NCBI RefSeq assembly: GCF_904846215.1
Contig: NZ_CAJGZK010000005.1
Span: forward strand, 62,001 to 126,000
Direction: 5' to 3'
DNA: 64,000 nt
Origin: Psychrobacter glacincola
GTDB taxonomy: Bacteria > Pseudomonadota > Gammaproteobacteria > Pseudomonadales > Moraxellaceae
Both the position numbers and the translations under genes were made by a program. The notes under the pieces were generated by a model. The model worked only from the letters and a program-made list of their open reading frames with translations, had not been told where the DNA came from and made no database searches. Below, in pieces: positions 44,737 to 56,709 of the stretch (positions are counted from its first letter, which is position 1; each line of letters opens with the position of its first letter).

Positions 44737-46266
44737 TTAACCTAGCAGCTCTTTTAGGATTTCATTTACTTGCTGCGGGTTGGCACTACCGCGACTGGCT
44801 TTCATCACTTGCCCGACCAGACCGTTAAAGGCTTTTTCTTTACCGCCGCGATACTCTTCAACCATTGCTGCATTCTTAGCAATGACCTCTTCAACGATAG
44901 CTTTGATAGCGCCGGTATCCGTCTCTTGCTTCAGCCCTTTTTCTTCGATGATTTTATCAGCTGCATCATCGGCATCGCCGCCTTCGCGTTCATATAAGGC
45001 ACTAAAGACTTTCTTCGCTAATTTGCCAGATAGGGTGTCATCTTTAATACGTGCTAGCATACCAGCCAATTGCTTGGCGCTGATAGGGGAGTCGATGATG
45101 TCTGTATCATCTTTATTCAGCGCGCCAAGTAAATCGCCCATCACCCAGTTAGCCGCCATTTTGGCGTCTTGCTCACCAATCTCAGCAACGACATCTTCGA
45201 AATAATCGGCAATTTGACGGCTACCGGTTAAGATACGAGCGTCATATTCTGATAGACCAAGTGCCTGTTCAAAACGTGCGCGACGGGCAACCGGTAGCTC
45301 AGGCATAGCCGCACGAATGCTATCAACTGTATGCTGCTCAATACGCACAGGTAGCAAGTCAGGATCAGGGAAATAGCGATAGTCATTGGCGTCTTCTTTG
45401 GTACGCATAACACGAGTTTCGTCGCGCTCTGGATCATAAAGCATCGTCGCTTGCACAACTTTACCGCCATCCTCTAAAATATCGATTTGACGCTCGATTT
45501 CACGATTAATGGCGCGCTCGATAAAGCGGAACGAGTTTAAGTTTTTTAGCTCAGTACGGGTACCAAGCTCGCTTCCAGGTTTACGGATAGAGACGTTACA
45601 ATCACAGCGGAACGAGCCTTCTGCCATGATAGCATCTGAGATACCCAGCCACGTCACTAGCTGGTGAATGGCTTTGATATAGGCTAGCGCTTCAAACGCT
45701 GAACGCATATCAGGCTCAGAGACGATTTCGATTAATGGCGTACCAGCACGGTTTAGATCGACACCCGTCATGCCATCGACGGCATCATGTACTGACTTGC
45801 CAGCATCTTCTTCTAAATGGGCGCGGGTGATGCCGATACGCTTAGGATATTCGTTCTTTTCACCTTCATTAACGACGACGTCAATATAGCCTTCGCCAAC
45901 GATAGGATTGGCCATTTGGGTGATTTGATAGCCCTTAGGCAAATCAGGGTAAAAGTAGTTTTTGCGGTCAAAGGTATTAAATAATCCAAGCTCTGCGTTG
46001 ACGCCGATACCGAATTTTAGCGCACGATCGACCACGCCAGCATTTAACACTGGCAAGACACCAGGCAGACCTAAATCTACAATGCTGGCTTGGGTGTTTG
46101 GCTCGTGACCAAAGTCAGTCGGTGCGCTGGAGAATATCTTACTTTCTGTGTTCAGCTGGCAGTGAATCTCGATACCGATGACCACTTCATAACCATCAAC
46201 GAACAGCTCTTTACGCACATCGTGTTTGCGGACAGCATTATTATCAATAGTAGTTGCTGTGTTCAT
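44737..46266 (-). CDS. gatB: Asp-tRNA(Asn)/Glu-tRNA(Gln) amidotransferase subunit B
   Basis: 509 residues. GatB recognises misacylated tRNA and activates it for amidation. Motifs: [21 protein letters not shown] near 26, [12 protein letters not shown] near 66, [19 protein letters not shown] near 104, [27 protein letters not shown] near 222 and [12 protein letters not shown] near 290. The YqeY-type tail domain ends with [25 protein letters not shown]. The start overlaps the gatA stop by one base (TAATG), and the order gatC-gatA-gatB supports a single transcript. Presence of GatCAB means Asn- and/or Gln-tRNA is formed by the indirect route. Confidence 0.97.
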   Translation of the reverse strand: MNTATTIDNNAVRKHDVRKELFVDGYEVVIGIEIHCQLNTESKIFSSAPTDFGHEPNTQASIVDLGLPGVLPVLNAGVVDRALKFGIGVNAELGLFNTFDRKNYFYPDLPKGYQITQMANPIVGEGYIDVVVNEGEKNEYPKRIGITRAHLEEDAGKSVHDAVDGMTGVDLNRAGTPLIEIVSEPDMRSAFEALAYIKAIHQLVTWLGISDAIMAEGSFRCDCNVSIRKPGSELGTRTELKNLNSFRFIERAINREIERQIDILEDGGKVVQATMLYDPERDETRVMRTKEDANDYRYFPDPDLLPVRIEQHTVDSIRAAMPELPVARRARFEQALGLSEYDARILTGSRQIADYFEDVVAEIGEQDAKMAANWVMGDLLGALNKDDTDIIDSPISAKQLAGMLARIKDDTLSGKLAKKVFSALYEREGGDADDAADKIIEEKGLKQETDTGAIKAIVEEVIAKNAAMVEEYRGGKEKAFNGLVGQVMKASRGSANPQQVNEILKELLG

Positions 46267-47762
46267 TATACCGTCTCCTTGGCGATGGCAGAGTGTTGCA
46301 GATGATGATCTGTATGCTGCTGGAATAAATGAGCAGTACAGAGCAGTTGGCTCTCACACCAATATTTTCCAATCAATTGCAAACCAATAGGCAAGCCTGC
46401 TGAGGTTAAACCAACAGGCTGACTAAGCGCAGGTAGACCCGCTAAATTGACACCAATGGTATAAACATCACCCAAATACATCGTTGCAGGGTCGAGGTCT
46501 TCACCAAGTTTATAAGCCGCTGTTGGTGCCGTTGGACTGGCAATCACATCACAGTTGGCAAAGGCATTTTCGAAGTCTTTAATGATGATACGGCGCACTT
46601 TTTGTGCTTTGGTGTAATAAGCGTCAAAGTAACCAGCAGATAGGGCATAAGTACCTGACAAAATACGGCGCTGTACTTCAGGACCAAAGCCTTCAGAACG
46701 TGAGCGCGTGTATAAGTCAATCAAGTCTTTTGGGTTTTCACAGCGATAGCCAAAGCGTACGCCATCGAAGCGTGATAGGTTCGATGAGGCTTCAGCTGGT
46801 GCCAGCATATAGTAAGTTGCTAGGGTAATCTCAGGGTCAGTGATAGTCACCTCTACAATGGTTGCGCCAAGCTCTTCGTATTTCTTTAATGCTGCACGAG
46901 CCGCTTGTTCGACTTCAGTATCAAGTCCTTTACTGAAGTATTCTTTAGCAACGCCAATACGTAAACCGGCAAACGGCTTATCACCAGCGCTGGCTGCTGC
47001 ATCATTTAAGTCTTGTGCATAATCTGGCATGTCGTATTTGATAGAAGTCGCATCGCGTGGGTCATGCCCAGTCATTGGCTGTAATAGGAAGGCACAGTCC
47101 ATGGCACTGCGACCCATACTACCGGCTTGATCAAGGCTTGAGGCATAAGCAATCATACCGAAGCGAGAGACGCGACCATAAGTCGGTTTGATGCCCGTTA
47201 AGCCGCAGAATGAGGCTGGCTGACGAATAGAGCCACCAGTATCACTACCCGTCGCGACTGGTACAAATCCCGCCGCAACTGCTGCTGCACTACCGCCCGA
47301 TGAGCCACCAGGAACGTGGTCTAGATTCCAAGGATTGTGTACTGCACCATAATACGAGCTTTCGTTGTCCGAGCCCATCGCAAACTCATCCATATTGAGC
47401 TTACCAAGGCTGATCATGCCCGCTTTATCAATATTGGTGACGATGGTCGCATCATAAGGAGAGATAAAGTTGTGTAGCATCTTAGAGCCACAGGTGGTCA
47501 ATACGCCTTGGGTACAAAAAATATCTTTGTGCGCCATCGGTACGCCGAGCAGTGGACGCTTATCACCTTGCAGACGCATCTCGTCTGCCGCTTTTGCTTG
47601 TGTGCGCGCGGTCTCAGAGGTATGAGTGATAAAACTGTTGATCTTGCCATCTAACGCATTGATACGTTTGATATAGTGGTCAGTTAATTCCGCGCTGCTA
47701 AATTGTTTGTCTTGCAGACCAGTAATAAGCTGCTGGGTACTTAATAGATGAAGTTCAGACAT
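46266..47762 (-). CDS. gatA: Asp-tRNA(Asn)/Glu-tRNA(Gln) amidotransferase subunit A
   Basis: 498 residues. GatA is the glutaminase that generates ammonia for amidation of Glu-tRNA(Gln) or Asp-tRNA(Asn). The amidase signature is complete: catalytic Lys in [10 protein letters not shown] near 79, [32 protein letters not shown] near 152-183 with the cis-Ser and nucleophilic Ser, and [25 protein letters not shown] next. It forms a complex with GatB and GatC, whose genes flank it. Confidence 0.97.
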   Translation of the reverse strand: MSELHLLSTQQLITGLQDKQFSSAELTDHYIKRINALDGKINSFITHTSETARTQAKAADEMRLQGDKRPLLGVPMAHKDIFCTQGVLTTCGSKMLHNFISPYDATIVTNIDKAGMISLGKLNMDEFAMGSDNESSYYGAVHNPWNLDHVPGGSSGGSAAAVAAGFVPVATGSDTGGSIRQPASFCGLTGIKPTYGRVSRFGMIAYASSLDQAGSMGRSAMDCAFLLQPMTGHDPRDATSIKYDMPDYAQDLNDAAASAGDKPFAGLRIGVAKEYFSKGLDTEVEQAARAALKKYEELGATIVEVTITDPEITLATYYMLAPAEASSNLSRFDGVRFGYRCENPKDLIDLYTRSRSEGFGPEVQRRILSGTYALSAGYFDAYYTKAQKVRRIIIKDFENAFANCDVIASPTAPTAAYKLGEDLDPATMYLGDVYTIGVNLAGLPALSQPVGLTSAGLPIGLQLIGKYWCESQLLCTAHLFQQHTDHHLQHSAIAKETV

Positions 47763-47827
47763 AAGGTGTCGTCCGTCAAAATGTTAATAGCATAAAATAA
47801 GATAAGAATTCAGAGAGCGACAGTCGC

Positions 47828-48142
47828 CTACTCAATCACTTGCGGTACCAAATATAAGCCATCTTCCACGGCAGGGGCGACCGACTGATTGCGTTCGCGG
47901 TTGATATCATGTTTGGCGATATCAGCACGCAGGTCTTGGCAGGCTTCATGAATATTTGATAAAGGTTTGATATCGGTGGTATCGACATTGCCAAGCGTAT
48001 TCATCAGCTTGAGTATTTTAGAGATATCAGCAGCGTAGCTAGCGGCCGTATTTTTATCGACACCTAAACGGGCAAGGTTGGCAACTTCTAGGATTTCTTC
48101 ACGGCTGACAGTGTTGTCAGACGTTAATGATTGCTGTGACAT
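47828..48142 (-). CDS. gatC: Asp-tRNA(Asn)/Glu-tRNA(Gln) amidotransferase subunit C
   Basis: 104 residues. GatC is a small belt that wraps GatA and stabilises the complex. Features: VSREEILEVANLARLGVD near 12-29, ISKILKLMNTLGNVDTTDIKPLSNI near 46-70, LRADIAKHDINRERN and the closing GLYLVPQVIE, all typical of the family. It is the first gene of gatCAB; GTCACTGGAGACACT precedes the ATG. Confidence 0.95.
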   Translation of the reverse strand: MSQQSLTSDNTVSREEILEVANLARLGVDKNTAASYAADISKILKLMNTLGNVDTTDIKPLSNIHEACQDLRADIAKHDINRERNQSVAPAVEDGLYLVPQVIE

Positions 48143-49832
<1,690 letters not shown>

Positions 49833-49840
49833 ATCATTGT

Positions 49841-49875
49841 TTATCAAGCATTGCCATATTATCAATGCTTGATAA
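49841..49875. other. Perfect 13-bp inverted repeat after mreB
   Basis: TTATCAAGCATTG pairs exactly with CAATGCTTGATAA around a 9-nt loop, 8 bp past the mreB stop. There is no T-run behind it, so it may act as an mRNA 3'-stabilising hairpin or partial terminator. Confidence 0.7.
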
Positions 49876-49908
49876 GGCTGAAGTTAACGATAAATAGGTA
49901 TGAGAAAG

Positions 49909-49967
49909 GGTAGATAAATAACAGTAAAGGTAGCCACTAAGGTTACCTTTACTGTTATTTATCTACC
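49909..49967. other. Perfect 24-bp inverted repeat between mreB and mreC
   Basis: The left arm starts GGTAGATAAATAAC and its exact complement closes at GTTATTTATCTACC, with an 11-nt loop. There is no T-run behind it. With the preceding hairpin and the following MITE copy it splits the mre genes. Confidence 0.8.
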
Positions 49968-50011
49968 GTTGACAGTTACTGAGCATTTTTTAATACCAAC
50001 TCCCTCTTATA

Positions 50012-50149
50012 TATAGTTAAAATATCTCAAAAACGCTACAGTGCTGCTGGTATAAATTTTTTGCAGCCTCTGTCTGCATAGGCACAGCAAGCAAGAAAAA
50101 TTAATATCAGCAGTACTTGATGTATCGACATTACTTTTCTCTGACTATA
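50012..50149 (+). repeat. MITE-like palindromic repeat, copy 11
   Basis: It is almost identical to copy 4 (about four differences in 138 bp), running from TATAGTTAAAATATC to CTCTGACTATA. It sits 55 bp upstream of mreC. Confidence 0.9.
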
Positions 50150-50203
50150 GTGCTATTCAGTGCTGGCTACTGCTCACATTAAAACTTCTACATTAGACGA
50201 ACT

Positions 50204-51064
50204 ATGACTCCAAGTATTTTTGCTCGCCAGCCACTCGCACTTCGTATGACTGCTGTTTTATTGATAGTGGCATTGATACTGATGTGGTTCGATAGCAAAA
50301 ATCCAGAATGGTTCAAGCCTATACGCTCAACCAGCCACGCCGCGATGCAGCCTATTTATGAGCTGTCATTATTACCCAGTTATGCAAAACACTGGTCAAG
50401 CGGTAGTCTGCAATCAAAAGAAGCGCTGCGCCGCGAAAATATGCAGCTTAAGTCCCAGCTCATTCACGCCCAAGCCAAATTGCAGCAGCAAGATTATATA
50501 TTGGCGCAAAACGCCCGCTTGCAAGGTATTCTATCGACCACGCGTCCAGAGCAGTTTGATTTAAACTTGGCACAAGTGATTGGTACCGACACCAATTTAC
50601 TGCGTCAAATTGTGGTTTTGAATAAGGGTGCTCAAGATGGCGTGCAAGTTGGACAAACGGTCATCGATGAAGCCGGCATATTAGGGCAGATTATCAATGT
50701 CTATCCTAATACCAGCCGTTTATTGCTGATTACTGATGAGCAGCAGTCCGTCGCCGTTACTGTCAAACGTACTGGTCAGCGCGCGATTGTGACCGGTCAA
50801 GGGATACCCACTTCATTAAGTCTCAATTATGTCTTTAAAACCTCAGATGTGCGCGTTGGTGATGAGCTGGTATCGTCCGGATTAGGTGGGCGTATCCCTG
50901 CAGGCTATCGCGTTGGTCGTATCGCACATATTGAAGACACGCAAGCGGATAATTTTAGAAGCATCAAAGTCACACCCGCGGCAAACTTTGTCGATAATGC
51001 TTATGTATTGATACTGCAAGATAAGCTGGCTAATGAAAACAATATTGGCATCACTGAGCCTTAA
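50204..51064 (+). CDS. mreC: Cell shape-determining protein MreC
   Basis: 286 residues. One membrane helix (LRMTAVLLIVALILMWF, ~13-29) precedes a periplasmic coiled coil (SKEALRRENMQLKSQLIHAQAKLQQQ, ~70-98). Two beta domains follow with QVIGTDTNLLRQIVVLNKGAQDGVQVGQTVID and LGQIINVYPNTSRLLLITD. MreC links cytoplasmic MreB to PBP2 and RodA in the elongasome. The ATG follows AGACGAACT. Its own promoter may be needed because of the hairpins and repeat upstream. Confidence 0.95.
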   Translation: MTPSIFARQPLALRMTAVLLIVALILMWFDSKNPEWFKPIRSTSHAAMQPIYELSLLPSYAKHWSSGSLQSKEALRRENMQLKSQLIHAQAKLQQQDYILAQNARLQGILSTTRPEQFDLNLAQVIGTDTNLLRQIVVLNKGAQDGVQVGQTVIDEAGILGQIINVYPNTSRLLLITDEQQSVAVTVKRTGQRAIVTGQGIPTSLSLNYVFKTSDVRVGDELVSSGLGGRIPAGYRVGRIAHIEDTQADNFRSIKVTPAANFVDNAYVLILQDKLANENNIGITEP

Positions 51065-51205
51065 GAGTGACTTTCGAAATAATAATTGTCCGATATTTAG
51101 TCGCTATTCTATCTAAGCGCGCTGTTTGACACCTCGTTTTTTATTCCCTGCAATGCTGAATTCATCATTAAGTAGCTGCTAAACATCCGCTAAAGGTAAG
51201 TATTC

Positions 51206-51691
51206 ATGGCATATCCTGATTCTGATCATGCAAATGGGCTGCTGCATGCCATGATTGTACTGAGTTTTATTATTGCCTCGTCGCTCATTGTTTACCCATT
51301 AAGTCCTAGTATGGCCACACTGCGTCCTATGGTCATGATCATGGTATTGATTTTTTGGTTATTGTTCCAACCGCGTTATGTGGGTATTTTTAGCGCCTTT
51401 ACCATTGGCCTTATTGCTGATTTGCTGATGGATACTCATTTAGGACAACAAGCTTTTTCTGCTGTCATAGTGGCGCTTGTGATAAAGGTCACCAGTATCT
51501 ATATCAGACAGCTAAACACGGGTAGTGCATGGATCGTAGCAAGTTTGGGCTTGTTTGTGTTTCAAGCGAGCTTATGGATGCTACAGATTTTTGTACAAAA
51601 TGTCTTTGTTGCCCAATCTGTTTATTCTTTATTGATGAGCATCATCAGCTGGCCGTTGGTGCTTTTAACGTTACGAAAATTCGTACGCTAA
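51206..51691 (+). CDS. mreD: Rod shape-determining protein MreD
   Basis: 161 residues with about five membrane helices. The family pattern is RPMVMIMVLIFWLLFQPRYVGIFSAFTIGLIADLLMDTHLGQQAFS, where GLIADLLMDTHLGQ is characteristic. It is an inner-membrane partner of MreC. The gene lies 141 bp after mreC and before maf, the usual gammaproteobacterial order. The ATG follows AAAGGTAAGTATTC. Confidence 0.94.
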   Translation: MAYPDSDHANGLLHAMIVLSFIIASSLIVYPLSPSMATLRPMVMIMVLIFWLLFQPRYVGIFSAFTIGLIADLLMDTHLGQQAFSAVIVALVIKVTSIYIRQLNTGSAWIVASLGLFVFQASLWMLQIFVQNVFVAQSVYSLLMSIISWPLVLLTLRKFVR

Positions 51692-51836
51692 TCAGGTCGT
51701 TTACTGTAGCGATTGTCAGTATAAGTATTTTCATCACAAATAATTTTCATAAGCACCTACTATAAACGCCGCTCATTTATTTTAGGCTAAGCCTAAGCCT
51801 ATTAATACCGAGTTTTTTCATCAGAAGAGAGTAGCG

Positions 51837-52517
51837 ATGGATATCATCTTAGCATCTGGTTCGCCGCGTCGTCGCGAGTTACTAAGTAGAGCGCAACTGG
51901 AATTTACTGTCATCAGCGTTGATATCGATGAAACACCCTATCAGCATGAATCGCCCAAAGACTATATTCTTCGTATGGTCGCCGCCAAAGCAGAGGCAGC
52001 GACTGTAGAGCTAAATAGACAACTAAAAAATAATGACGCTCAATCAAACAAATCAATCATATCTCAGCCTATTATTTTACTGACCTCTGACACCATCGGT
52101 GTATTACCAGATGGCAAAACAGTGTTGGTCAAACCAAATAATCGTGAAGATGCTTATCATATGTGGCAGCAAATGTCGGATAGCACTCATGAAGTATGGA
52201 CGGCGGTACAAGCGACGCAACTCTCATTACCGTCTAAGCACCTTGATAAATTCGATACTGAGCAAGTATGGAAAACCATCAATCAGCAACAAATCATTGA
52301 ACGCACAGAAGTCACCTTTGTCGCGCTTACTAAAGAGATGATGAGTGAATATTGGGACAGTGGCGAGCCTGCTGATAAAGCAGGTGGCTATGGCATTCAA
52401 GGACTGGGCGCGGCGTGGGTTAACCGTATTAACGGTAGCTATACCAATGTAGTGGGTTTACCGCTTGCGCAAACGCTGGCATTGATTAAAGAGATGACCA
52501 ACACTGCTACGCTTTAA
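51837..52517 (+). CDS. maf: Maf/YhdE-family nucleoside triphosphate pyrophosphatase
   Basis: 226 residues. Maf proteins hydrolyse dTTP/UTP or modified nucleotides to monophosphate and PPi. The N-terminal ILASGSPRRRELLSRA at 3-19, VDIDETP, then LLTSDTIGVLPDG near 80 with the conserved Asp, DAYHMWQQMSDSTHEVWTAVQA and GEPADKAGGYGIQGLGAAWVNRINGSYTNVVGLPL are visible. A polar insert (LNRQLKNNDAQSNKS) near 60-75 makes it longer than the usual ~195 residues. It lies upstream of rng, as in E. coli. Confidence 0.94.
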   Translation: MDIILASGSPRRRELLSRAQLEFTVISVDIDETPYQHESPKDYILRMVAAKAEAATVELNRQLKNNDAQSNKSIISQPIILLTSDTIGVLPDGKTVLVKPNNREDAYHMWQQMSDSTHEVWTAVQATQLSLPSKHLDKFDTEQVWKTINQQQIIERTEVTFVALTKEMMSEYWDSGEPADKAGGYGIQGLGAAWVNRINGSYTNVVGLPLAQTLALIKEMTNTATL

Positions 52518-52741
52518 ACTTCTGATGCTTAAATAGCTAAAACTTAATAAAGTTTAAATGTTGAAAAAGGTGAGAGTAAGGGTATTGATTCAGCAGTGCT
52601 TGAAGTTAAAACTTAATATCAAATCATCTGCACATAATGACACGGTTGTGTCATGGGCAAAAGCAAGTTGCATTTGTTACACTGTCAGGCTACCAAACTA
52701 TGAATGCTTCACCAGAAAGCTAAGTGATAAGAGAAAACACT

Positions 52742-54328
52742 ATGTCCGAAGAGCTGCTGATTAATATTAGCCCCATGGAGTCCCGTGTCGCCGTATTAGA
52801 TAACGGTATCTTGGGCGAGATTTATATTGAGCGTCATCATAAACTGGGTTTGGTTGGTAATATCTACTTAGGTACAGTGGTACGTGTTCTGCCGGGTATG
52901 CAAGCAGCCTTTGTCGATATTGGTCAATCACGTACCGCATTCTTACATGTTAATGATATGCAGCGCGAACCACGTCCAGCTGCTAAAAGCAGTAAAGTCG
53001 AAAAGGCTGACGATGAGCTCACCATTATAGAGGCGGCGGCTGATGATCTAGCGGTCACGCCGCCCGTAGTCAGTACGCAGAACACAGAAGTCATGCCAGT
53101 TTCGAAAACCCTTATTCAACATCGTCTGCATGAAAGTCAGCGCATTTTGGTACAAGTTACCAAAGATCAGTTAGGTAGTAAAGGCGCGCGCTTAACGACA
53201 AACATATCGCTGCCATCTCGCTATTTGGTCTATTTACCATCGAGTGAGCATATTGGTATCTCGCAACGTATTGATGGCGAAGAGGAGCGCAGTCGCCTAA
53301 AGACCGAGCTTACTAGCCTAATGCAAACCGTCAATCTTAAAGGCGGATTGATTGCACGTACGGCAGCTGAGCGTGTGCCCGTTGACAAACTTGAAGAAGA
53401 CATTTACTACTTATTGCAGCTGTGGCGGACGATATGCGCCCGTCGCCAAGAAACGAAGCCCAATCAAAGCTCCGAGCTTATTTATCAAGAATTATCGCTA
53501 CCATTGCGCTCTATCCGTGATTTGGTACACGCTGGTACCGAAAAAGTCATTATTGATAATGTGCAGATTTATGAGCAAGTCCGATATTTTGCCAAAGAAT
53601 TTGTGCCTTTTGTCTATGATCGCATCGTACATTATACCGCTGAGCAGTCGCTGTTTGATGTTCACCGTGTCGAAGATGATTTACGGGATGCGCTCAAACG
53701 GCGTGTGGATTTAAAGTCTGGTGGCTATCTAATTATTGACCAAACCGAAGCCATGACTACCATTGATGTCAATACGGGCTCATTCGTTGGTGGACGATCA
53801 TTAGAAGATACGGTTTACAAGACCAACTTAGAAGCCACCCATGCCATTGCTAGGCAACTGCGTTTGCGCAATCTTGGCGGTATTATTATCTTAGATTTTA
53901 TTGATATGCTTGAGCAGCAGCATAAAGATGATATCTTAGAGAGCTTGCAGTCGCAGCTGGTACAAGATTATGCCAAGACCAAAATTACCCAAGTCAGTGA
54001 GCTTGGTTTGGTTGAGATGACTCGTAAGCGTACCCGTGAGTCGCTTGGACAGCAATTGTGTGAGCCGTGCTCGACCTGTCAAGGTCGTGGCTTTGTCAAA
54101 ACAGCCGAAACGGTCTGCTTTGAGATATTCCGTGAAATCATGCGCTGCGCTCGTACTTATAATTCACCCAAAAAGTTTACGGTCGTCGCTCATGCGGCAG
54201 TCATTGATTTATTGCTGACGTCAGAATCTGACACCGTGGCAGATTTAGAGTATTTACTCGGCCGAGTGATTACCTTTGATGTTGAAAATTTATATACCCA
54301 AGAGCAATATGACATTGTGTTGGACTGA
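52742..54328 (+). CDS. rng: Ribonuclease G
   Basis: 528 residues from the ATG at 52742 (MSEELLINISPMESRVAV). The frame extends six codons to a GTG, but AAGAGAAAACACT before the ATG is the better context. RNase G matures the 5' end of 16S rRNA and degrades mRNAs. The S1 domain (GNIYLGTVVRVLPGMQAAFVDIG, ~36-60) is split by a ~50-residue acidic/Pro insert before HRLHESQRILVQVTKD. The catalytic segment GGYLIIDQTEAMTTIDVNTGSFVG and LGGIIILDFIDM supply the metal-binding Asp residues. The Zn-link is CEPCSTCQGRG near 438. Confidence 0.96.
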   Translation: MSEELLINISPMESRVAVLDNGILGEIYIERHHKLGLVGNIYLGTVVRVLPGMQAAFVDIGQSRTAFLHVNDMQREPRPAAKSSKVEKADDELTIIEAAADDLAVTPPVVSTQNTEVMPVSKTLIQHRLHESQRILVQVTKDQLGSKGARLTTNISLPSRYLVYLPSSEHIGISQRIDGEEERSRLKTELTSLMQTVNLKGGLIARTAAERVPVDKLEEDIYYLLQLWRTICARRQETKPNQSSELIYQELSLPLRSIRDLVHAGTEKVIIDNVQIYEQVRYFAKEFVPFVYDRIVHYTAEQSLFDVHRVEDDLRDALKRRVDLKSGGYLIIDQTEAMTTIDVNTGSFVGGRSLEDTVYKTNLEATHAIARQLRLRNLGGIIILDFIDMLEQQHKDDILESLQSQLVQDYAKTKITQVSELGLVEMTRKRTRESLGQQLCEPCSTCQGRGFVKTAETVCFEIFREIMRCARTYNSPKKFTVVAHAAVIDLLLTSESDTVADLEYLLGRVITFDVENLYTQEQYDIVLD

Positions 54329-54424
54329 TAATTTGAATGTTATTGAGAGGTTTTATACAAATTATTTTCTAGAAATAGAGTTGCCTATAAAGTGTGATAT
54401 CTTGAAATGGTATGGATATTGCCC

Positions 54425-54452
54425 TTGCAATGAACAAAATACTATGTATAAT
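54425..54452 (+). promoter_or_regulatory. Candidate S10-operon promoter
   Basis: TTGCAA and TATAAT are separated by 16 bp, ~285 bp before rpsJ. A second TATAAT at 54556-54561 lacks a clear -35. The remaining leader to 54736 contains small hairpins (CTTTTG...CAAAAG near 54678-54715) that could be a ribosomal-protein binding leader. Confidence 0.55.
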
Positions 54453-54736
54453 ATACACCACTGAATTATATACGCGCAGCCCATAAAAAAAGCTGGCGCT
54501 ATGACAGCTAGAGCATCGTTTCTAGCACTATTTCATTATGCCTTTGCTGACATCCTATAATGGAAGGGTCGGCGGGGCTTTAAACTATTTTGCTTTTGGC
54601 ACGCTATAAGTTCCGTTAAAGAACTCATTCTGGTTAAGAACAGAAGGCCGCTTTAAGTGAATATTTAACCAAACGGCTTTTGCTCATATCCTTGCAAAGC
54701 AAGAATGACAAAAGCCCATATTAGGAGCTTGCTGGC

Positions 54737-55048
54737 ATGGCTAACCAGAGAATCCGTATCCGTCTTAAGTCTTTTGATCATCGTCTGATTGATCAATCTG
54801 CACAAGAGATCGTTGATACTGCAAAGCGCACCGGTGCGCAAGTTTGTGGTCCTGTACCGTTGCCGACTCGTATTGAGCGCTTCAACGTTCTAACTTCACC
54901 ACATGTAAATAAAGACGCTCGTGATCAGTATGAAATCCGTACTCATAAGCGTATGGTTGACATCGTTCAACCTACCGACAAAACTGTGGATGCGCTAATG
55001 AAGCTTGACTTGGCGGCGGGTGTTGACGTTCAAATTGCTTTGGGTTAA
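54737..55048 (+). CDS. rpsJ: 30S ribosomal protein S10
   Basis: 103 residues, standard length. It starts [20 protein letters not shown] and contains [36 protein letters not shown], the diagnostic S10 segment. S10 binds 16S rRNA in the 30S head and also serves as NusE in antitermination. It is the first gene of the S10 cluster; TTAGGAGCTTGCTGGC precedes the ATG. Confidence 0.98.
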   Translation: MANQRIRIRLKSFDHRLIDQSAQEIVDTAKRTGAQVCGPVPLPTRIERFNVLTSPHVNKDARDQYEIRTHKRMVDIVQPTDKTVDALMKLDLAAGVDVQIALG

Positions 55049-55095
55049 TGAACATCACACCCAACCCATTAATATAAGATATAAAGAGGTCTAAA

Positions 55096-55734
55096 ATGGC
55101 GATCGGTTTAGTCGGTAAAAAATGCGGCATGACCCGTATCTTCACTGAAGCAGGCGCATCTATCCCTGTAACAGTGGTTGAGATCAGTGCGAACCGTATT
55201 ACTCAAGTAAAAAATACTGATGTAGATGGCTATCAAGCCATTCAAGTTACCACAGGTACCCGTCGTGACAGCCGCGTAACAGCCGCACAAAAAGGTCACT
55301 TCGCTAAAGCTGGCGTTGCCGCTGGTCGTGGTGTTTGGGAATTTCGTGCCAATGACAGCGATCTTGAAGGTCGTGAAATTGGTGGTGAGATTCTAGCTGA
55401 CTTGTTTGAACAAGGTCAGATGGTTGATGTCACAGGAAACAGTAAAGGTAAAGGTTTTCAGGGTCCTGTAAAACGTCATAACTTTAGCATGCAAGATGCT
55501 ACTCATGGTAACTCAGTATCTCATCGTGCACATGGTTCAACTGGTCAAAACCAGTCACCAGGTAAAGTATTCAAAGGCAAAAAGATGGCGGGTCAGATGG
55601 GTAACAAGCGTGTTACTGTTCAAGGCCTAGAAGTGATTTCGGTTGATGCCGAAAAAGGGTTACTTGTCATCAAGGGTGCTATCCCAGGTGCCACCGGTGG
55701 CGATGTCATCGTACGTCCGTCAGTCAAAGCCTAA
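55096..55734 (+). CDS. rplC: 50S ribosomal protein L3
   Basis: 212 residues. [24 protein letters not shown] opens the protein, and [53 protein letters not shown] is the classic L3 loop, including the Gln of the GNSxSHRxxGSxGQ context that PrmB methylates. An early assembly protein near the peptidyl transferase centre. It lies 47 bp after rpsJ. Confidence 0.98.
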   Translation: MAIGLVGKKCGMTRIFTEAGASIPVTVVEISANRITQVKNTDVDGYQAIQVTTGTRRDSRVTAAQKGHFAKAGVAAGRGVWEFRANDSDLEGREIGGEILADLFEQGQMVDVTGNSKGKGFQGPVKRHNFSMQDATHGNSVSHRAHGSTGQNQSPGKVFKGKKMAGQMGNKRVTVQGLEVISVDAEKGLLVIKGAIPGATGGDVIVRPSVKA

Positions 55735-55748
55735 GCAAGGGGATTAAC

Positions 55749-56351
55749 GTGGATTTAAAAACAGTTACAGGGGCGGCAGTTGAGCTTTCTGATACGGCTT
55801 TCGGTCGTGAATTCAACGAAGCACTAGTGCATCAAGTCGTCACCGCATATCTTGCTGGTGCTCGCCAAGGTACACGCGCTCAAAAAACCCGTGCCGAAGT
55901 TTCTGGCGGTGGCATTAAGCCATGGCGCCAAAAAGGTACCGGTCGCGCTCGTGCAGGTTCTATTCGTAGCCCAATCTGGCGTGGGGGCGGTCGTGCATTC
56001 GCGGCTAAGCCACAAGATTGGTCACAAAAAGTTAACCGTAAGATGTATCGCGGTGCGATGCAGTGCATCCTAGCCGAATTGATTCGCCAAGAGCGTCTGA
56101 TTTTGGTTGAAGAGATAAGCGTTTCTGGTCCTAAGACCAAAGAGCTGATCGCAAAGTTAGGTGAGTTAAATGCATCACGTGCATTAATCGTCACCAAAGA
56201 AGTTGACGAAAACTTATACTTAGCTGCTCGCAATATCCCACATGTCAATGTACTTGATACAAGTGAAGTGGATCCAGTGAGCTTGATTGCTTTTGATAAA
56301 GTGATCATGACAGTCGAAGCTGCGAAACAATTTGAGGAAGCACTAGCATGA
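55749..56351 (+). CDS. rplD: 50S ribosomal protein L4
   Basis: 200 residues with a GTG start after AAGGGGATTAAC. Markers: [43 protein letters not shown] (exit-tunnel loop), [16 protein letters not shown], and [25 protein letters not shown]. In E. coli L4 represses its own operon via the S10 leader; whether this leader does so is unknown. It overlaps rplW by four bases. Confidence 0.97.
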   Translation: MDLKTVTGAAVELSDTAFGREFNEALVHQVVTAYLAGARQGTRAQKTRAEVSGGGIKPWRQKGTGRARAGSIRSPIWRGGGRAFAAKPQDWSQKVNRKMYRGAMQCILAELIRQERLILVEEISVSGPKTKELIAKLGELNASRALIVTKEVDENLYLAARNIPHVNVLDTSEVDPVSLIAFDKVIMTVEAAKQFEEALA

Positions 56352-56698
56352 ATAACGCAAGACTTTATCAGATCCTAAGAGGACCTGTATTCTCAGAGAA
56401 ATCTCAAATGCTTGGCGACTCACTTGGTGTGCAGGTATTTAAAATTGACTCTAAGGCTACTAAGCTTGAAGTTAAAAAAGCAGTTGAGATGATGTTTGAA
56501 GGTGTTGAAGTTTTAAAAGTAAACACTTTGAATGTTAAAGGTAAGACAAAGCGTTTTGGTAAAAGTATCGGCCGTCGTAACGACTATAAAAAAGCCTATG
56601 TTACCTTAAAAGCTGGTCAAGATGTACAAATGGCTGATGCTGGTGAAGAGGTCGCAAATACGACTGCTTCTACTAGTGAAACAGCGAATAACGAATAA
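56348..56698 (+). CDS. rplW: 50S ribosomal protein L23
   Basis: 116 residues. [57 protein letters not shown] and [17 protein letters not shown] are standard L23. It lies at the tunnel exit and contacts trigger factor. The C-terminus has ~16 extra acidic/Ser/Thr residues ([12 protein letters not shown]) beyond the usual ~100. Confidence 0.97.
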   Translation: MNNARLYQILRGPVFSEKSQMLGDSLGVQVFKIDSKATKLEVKKAVEMMFEGVEVLKVNTLNVKGKTKRFGKSIGRRNDYKKAYVTLKAGQDVQMADAGEEVANTTASTSETANNE

Positions 56699-56709
56699 GG
56701 ATTACACTC

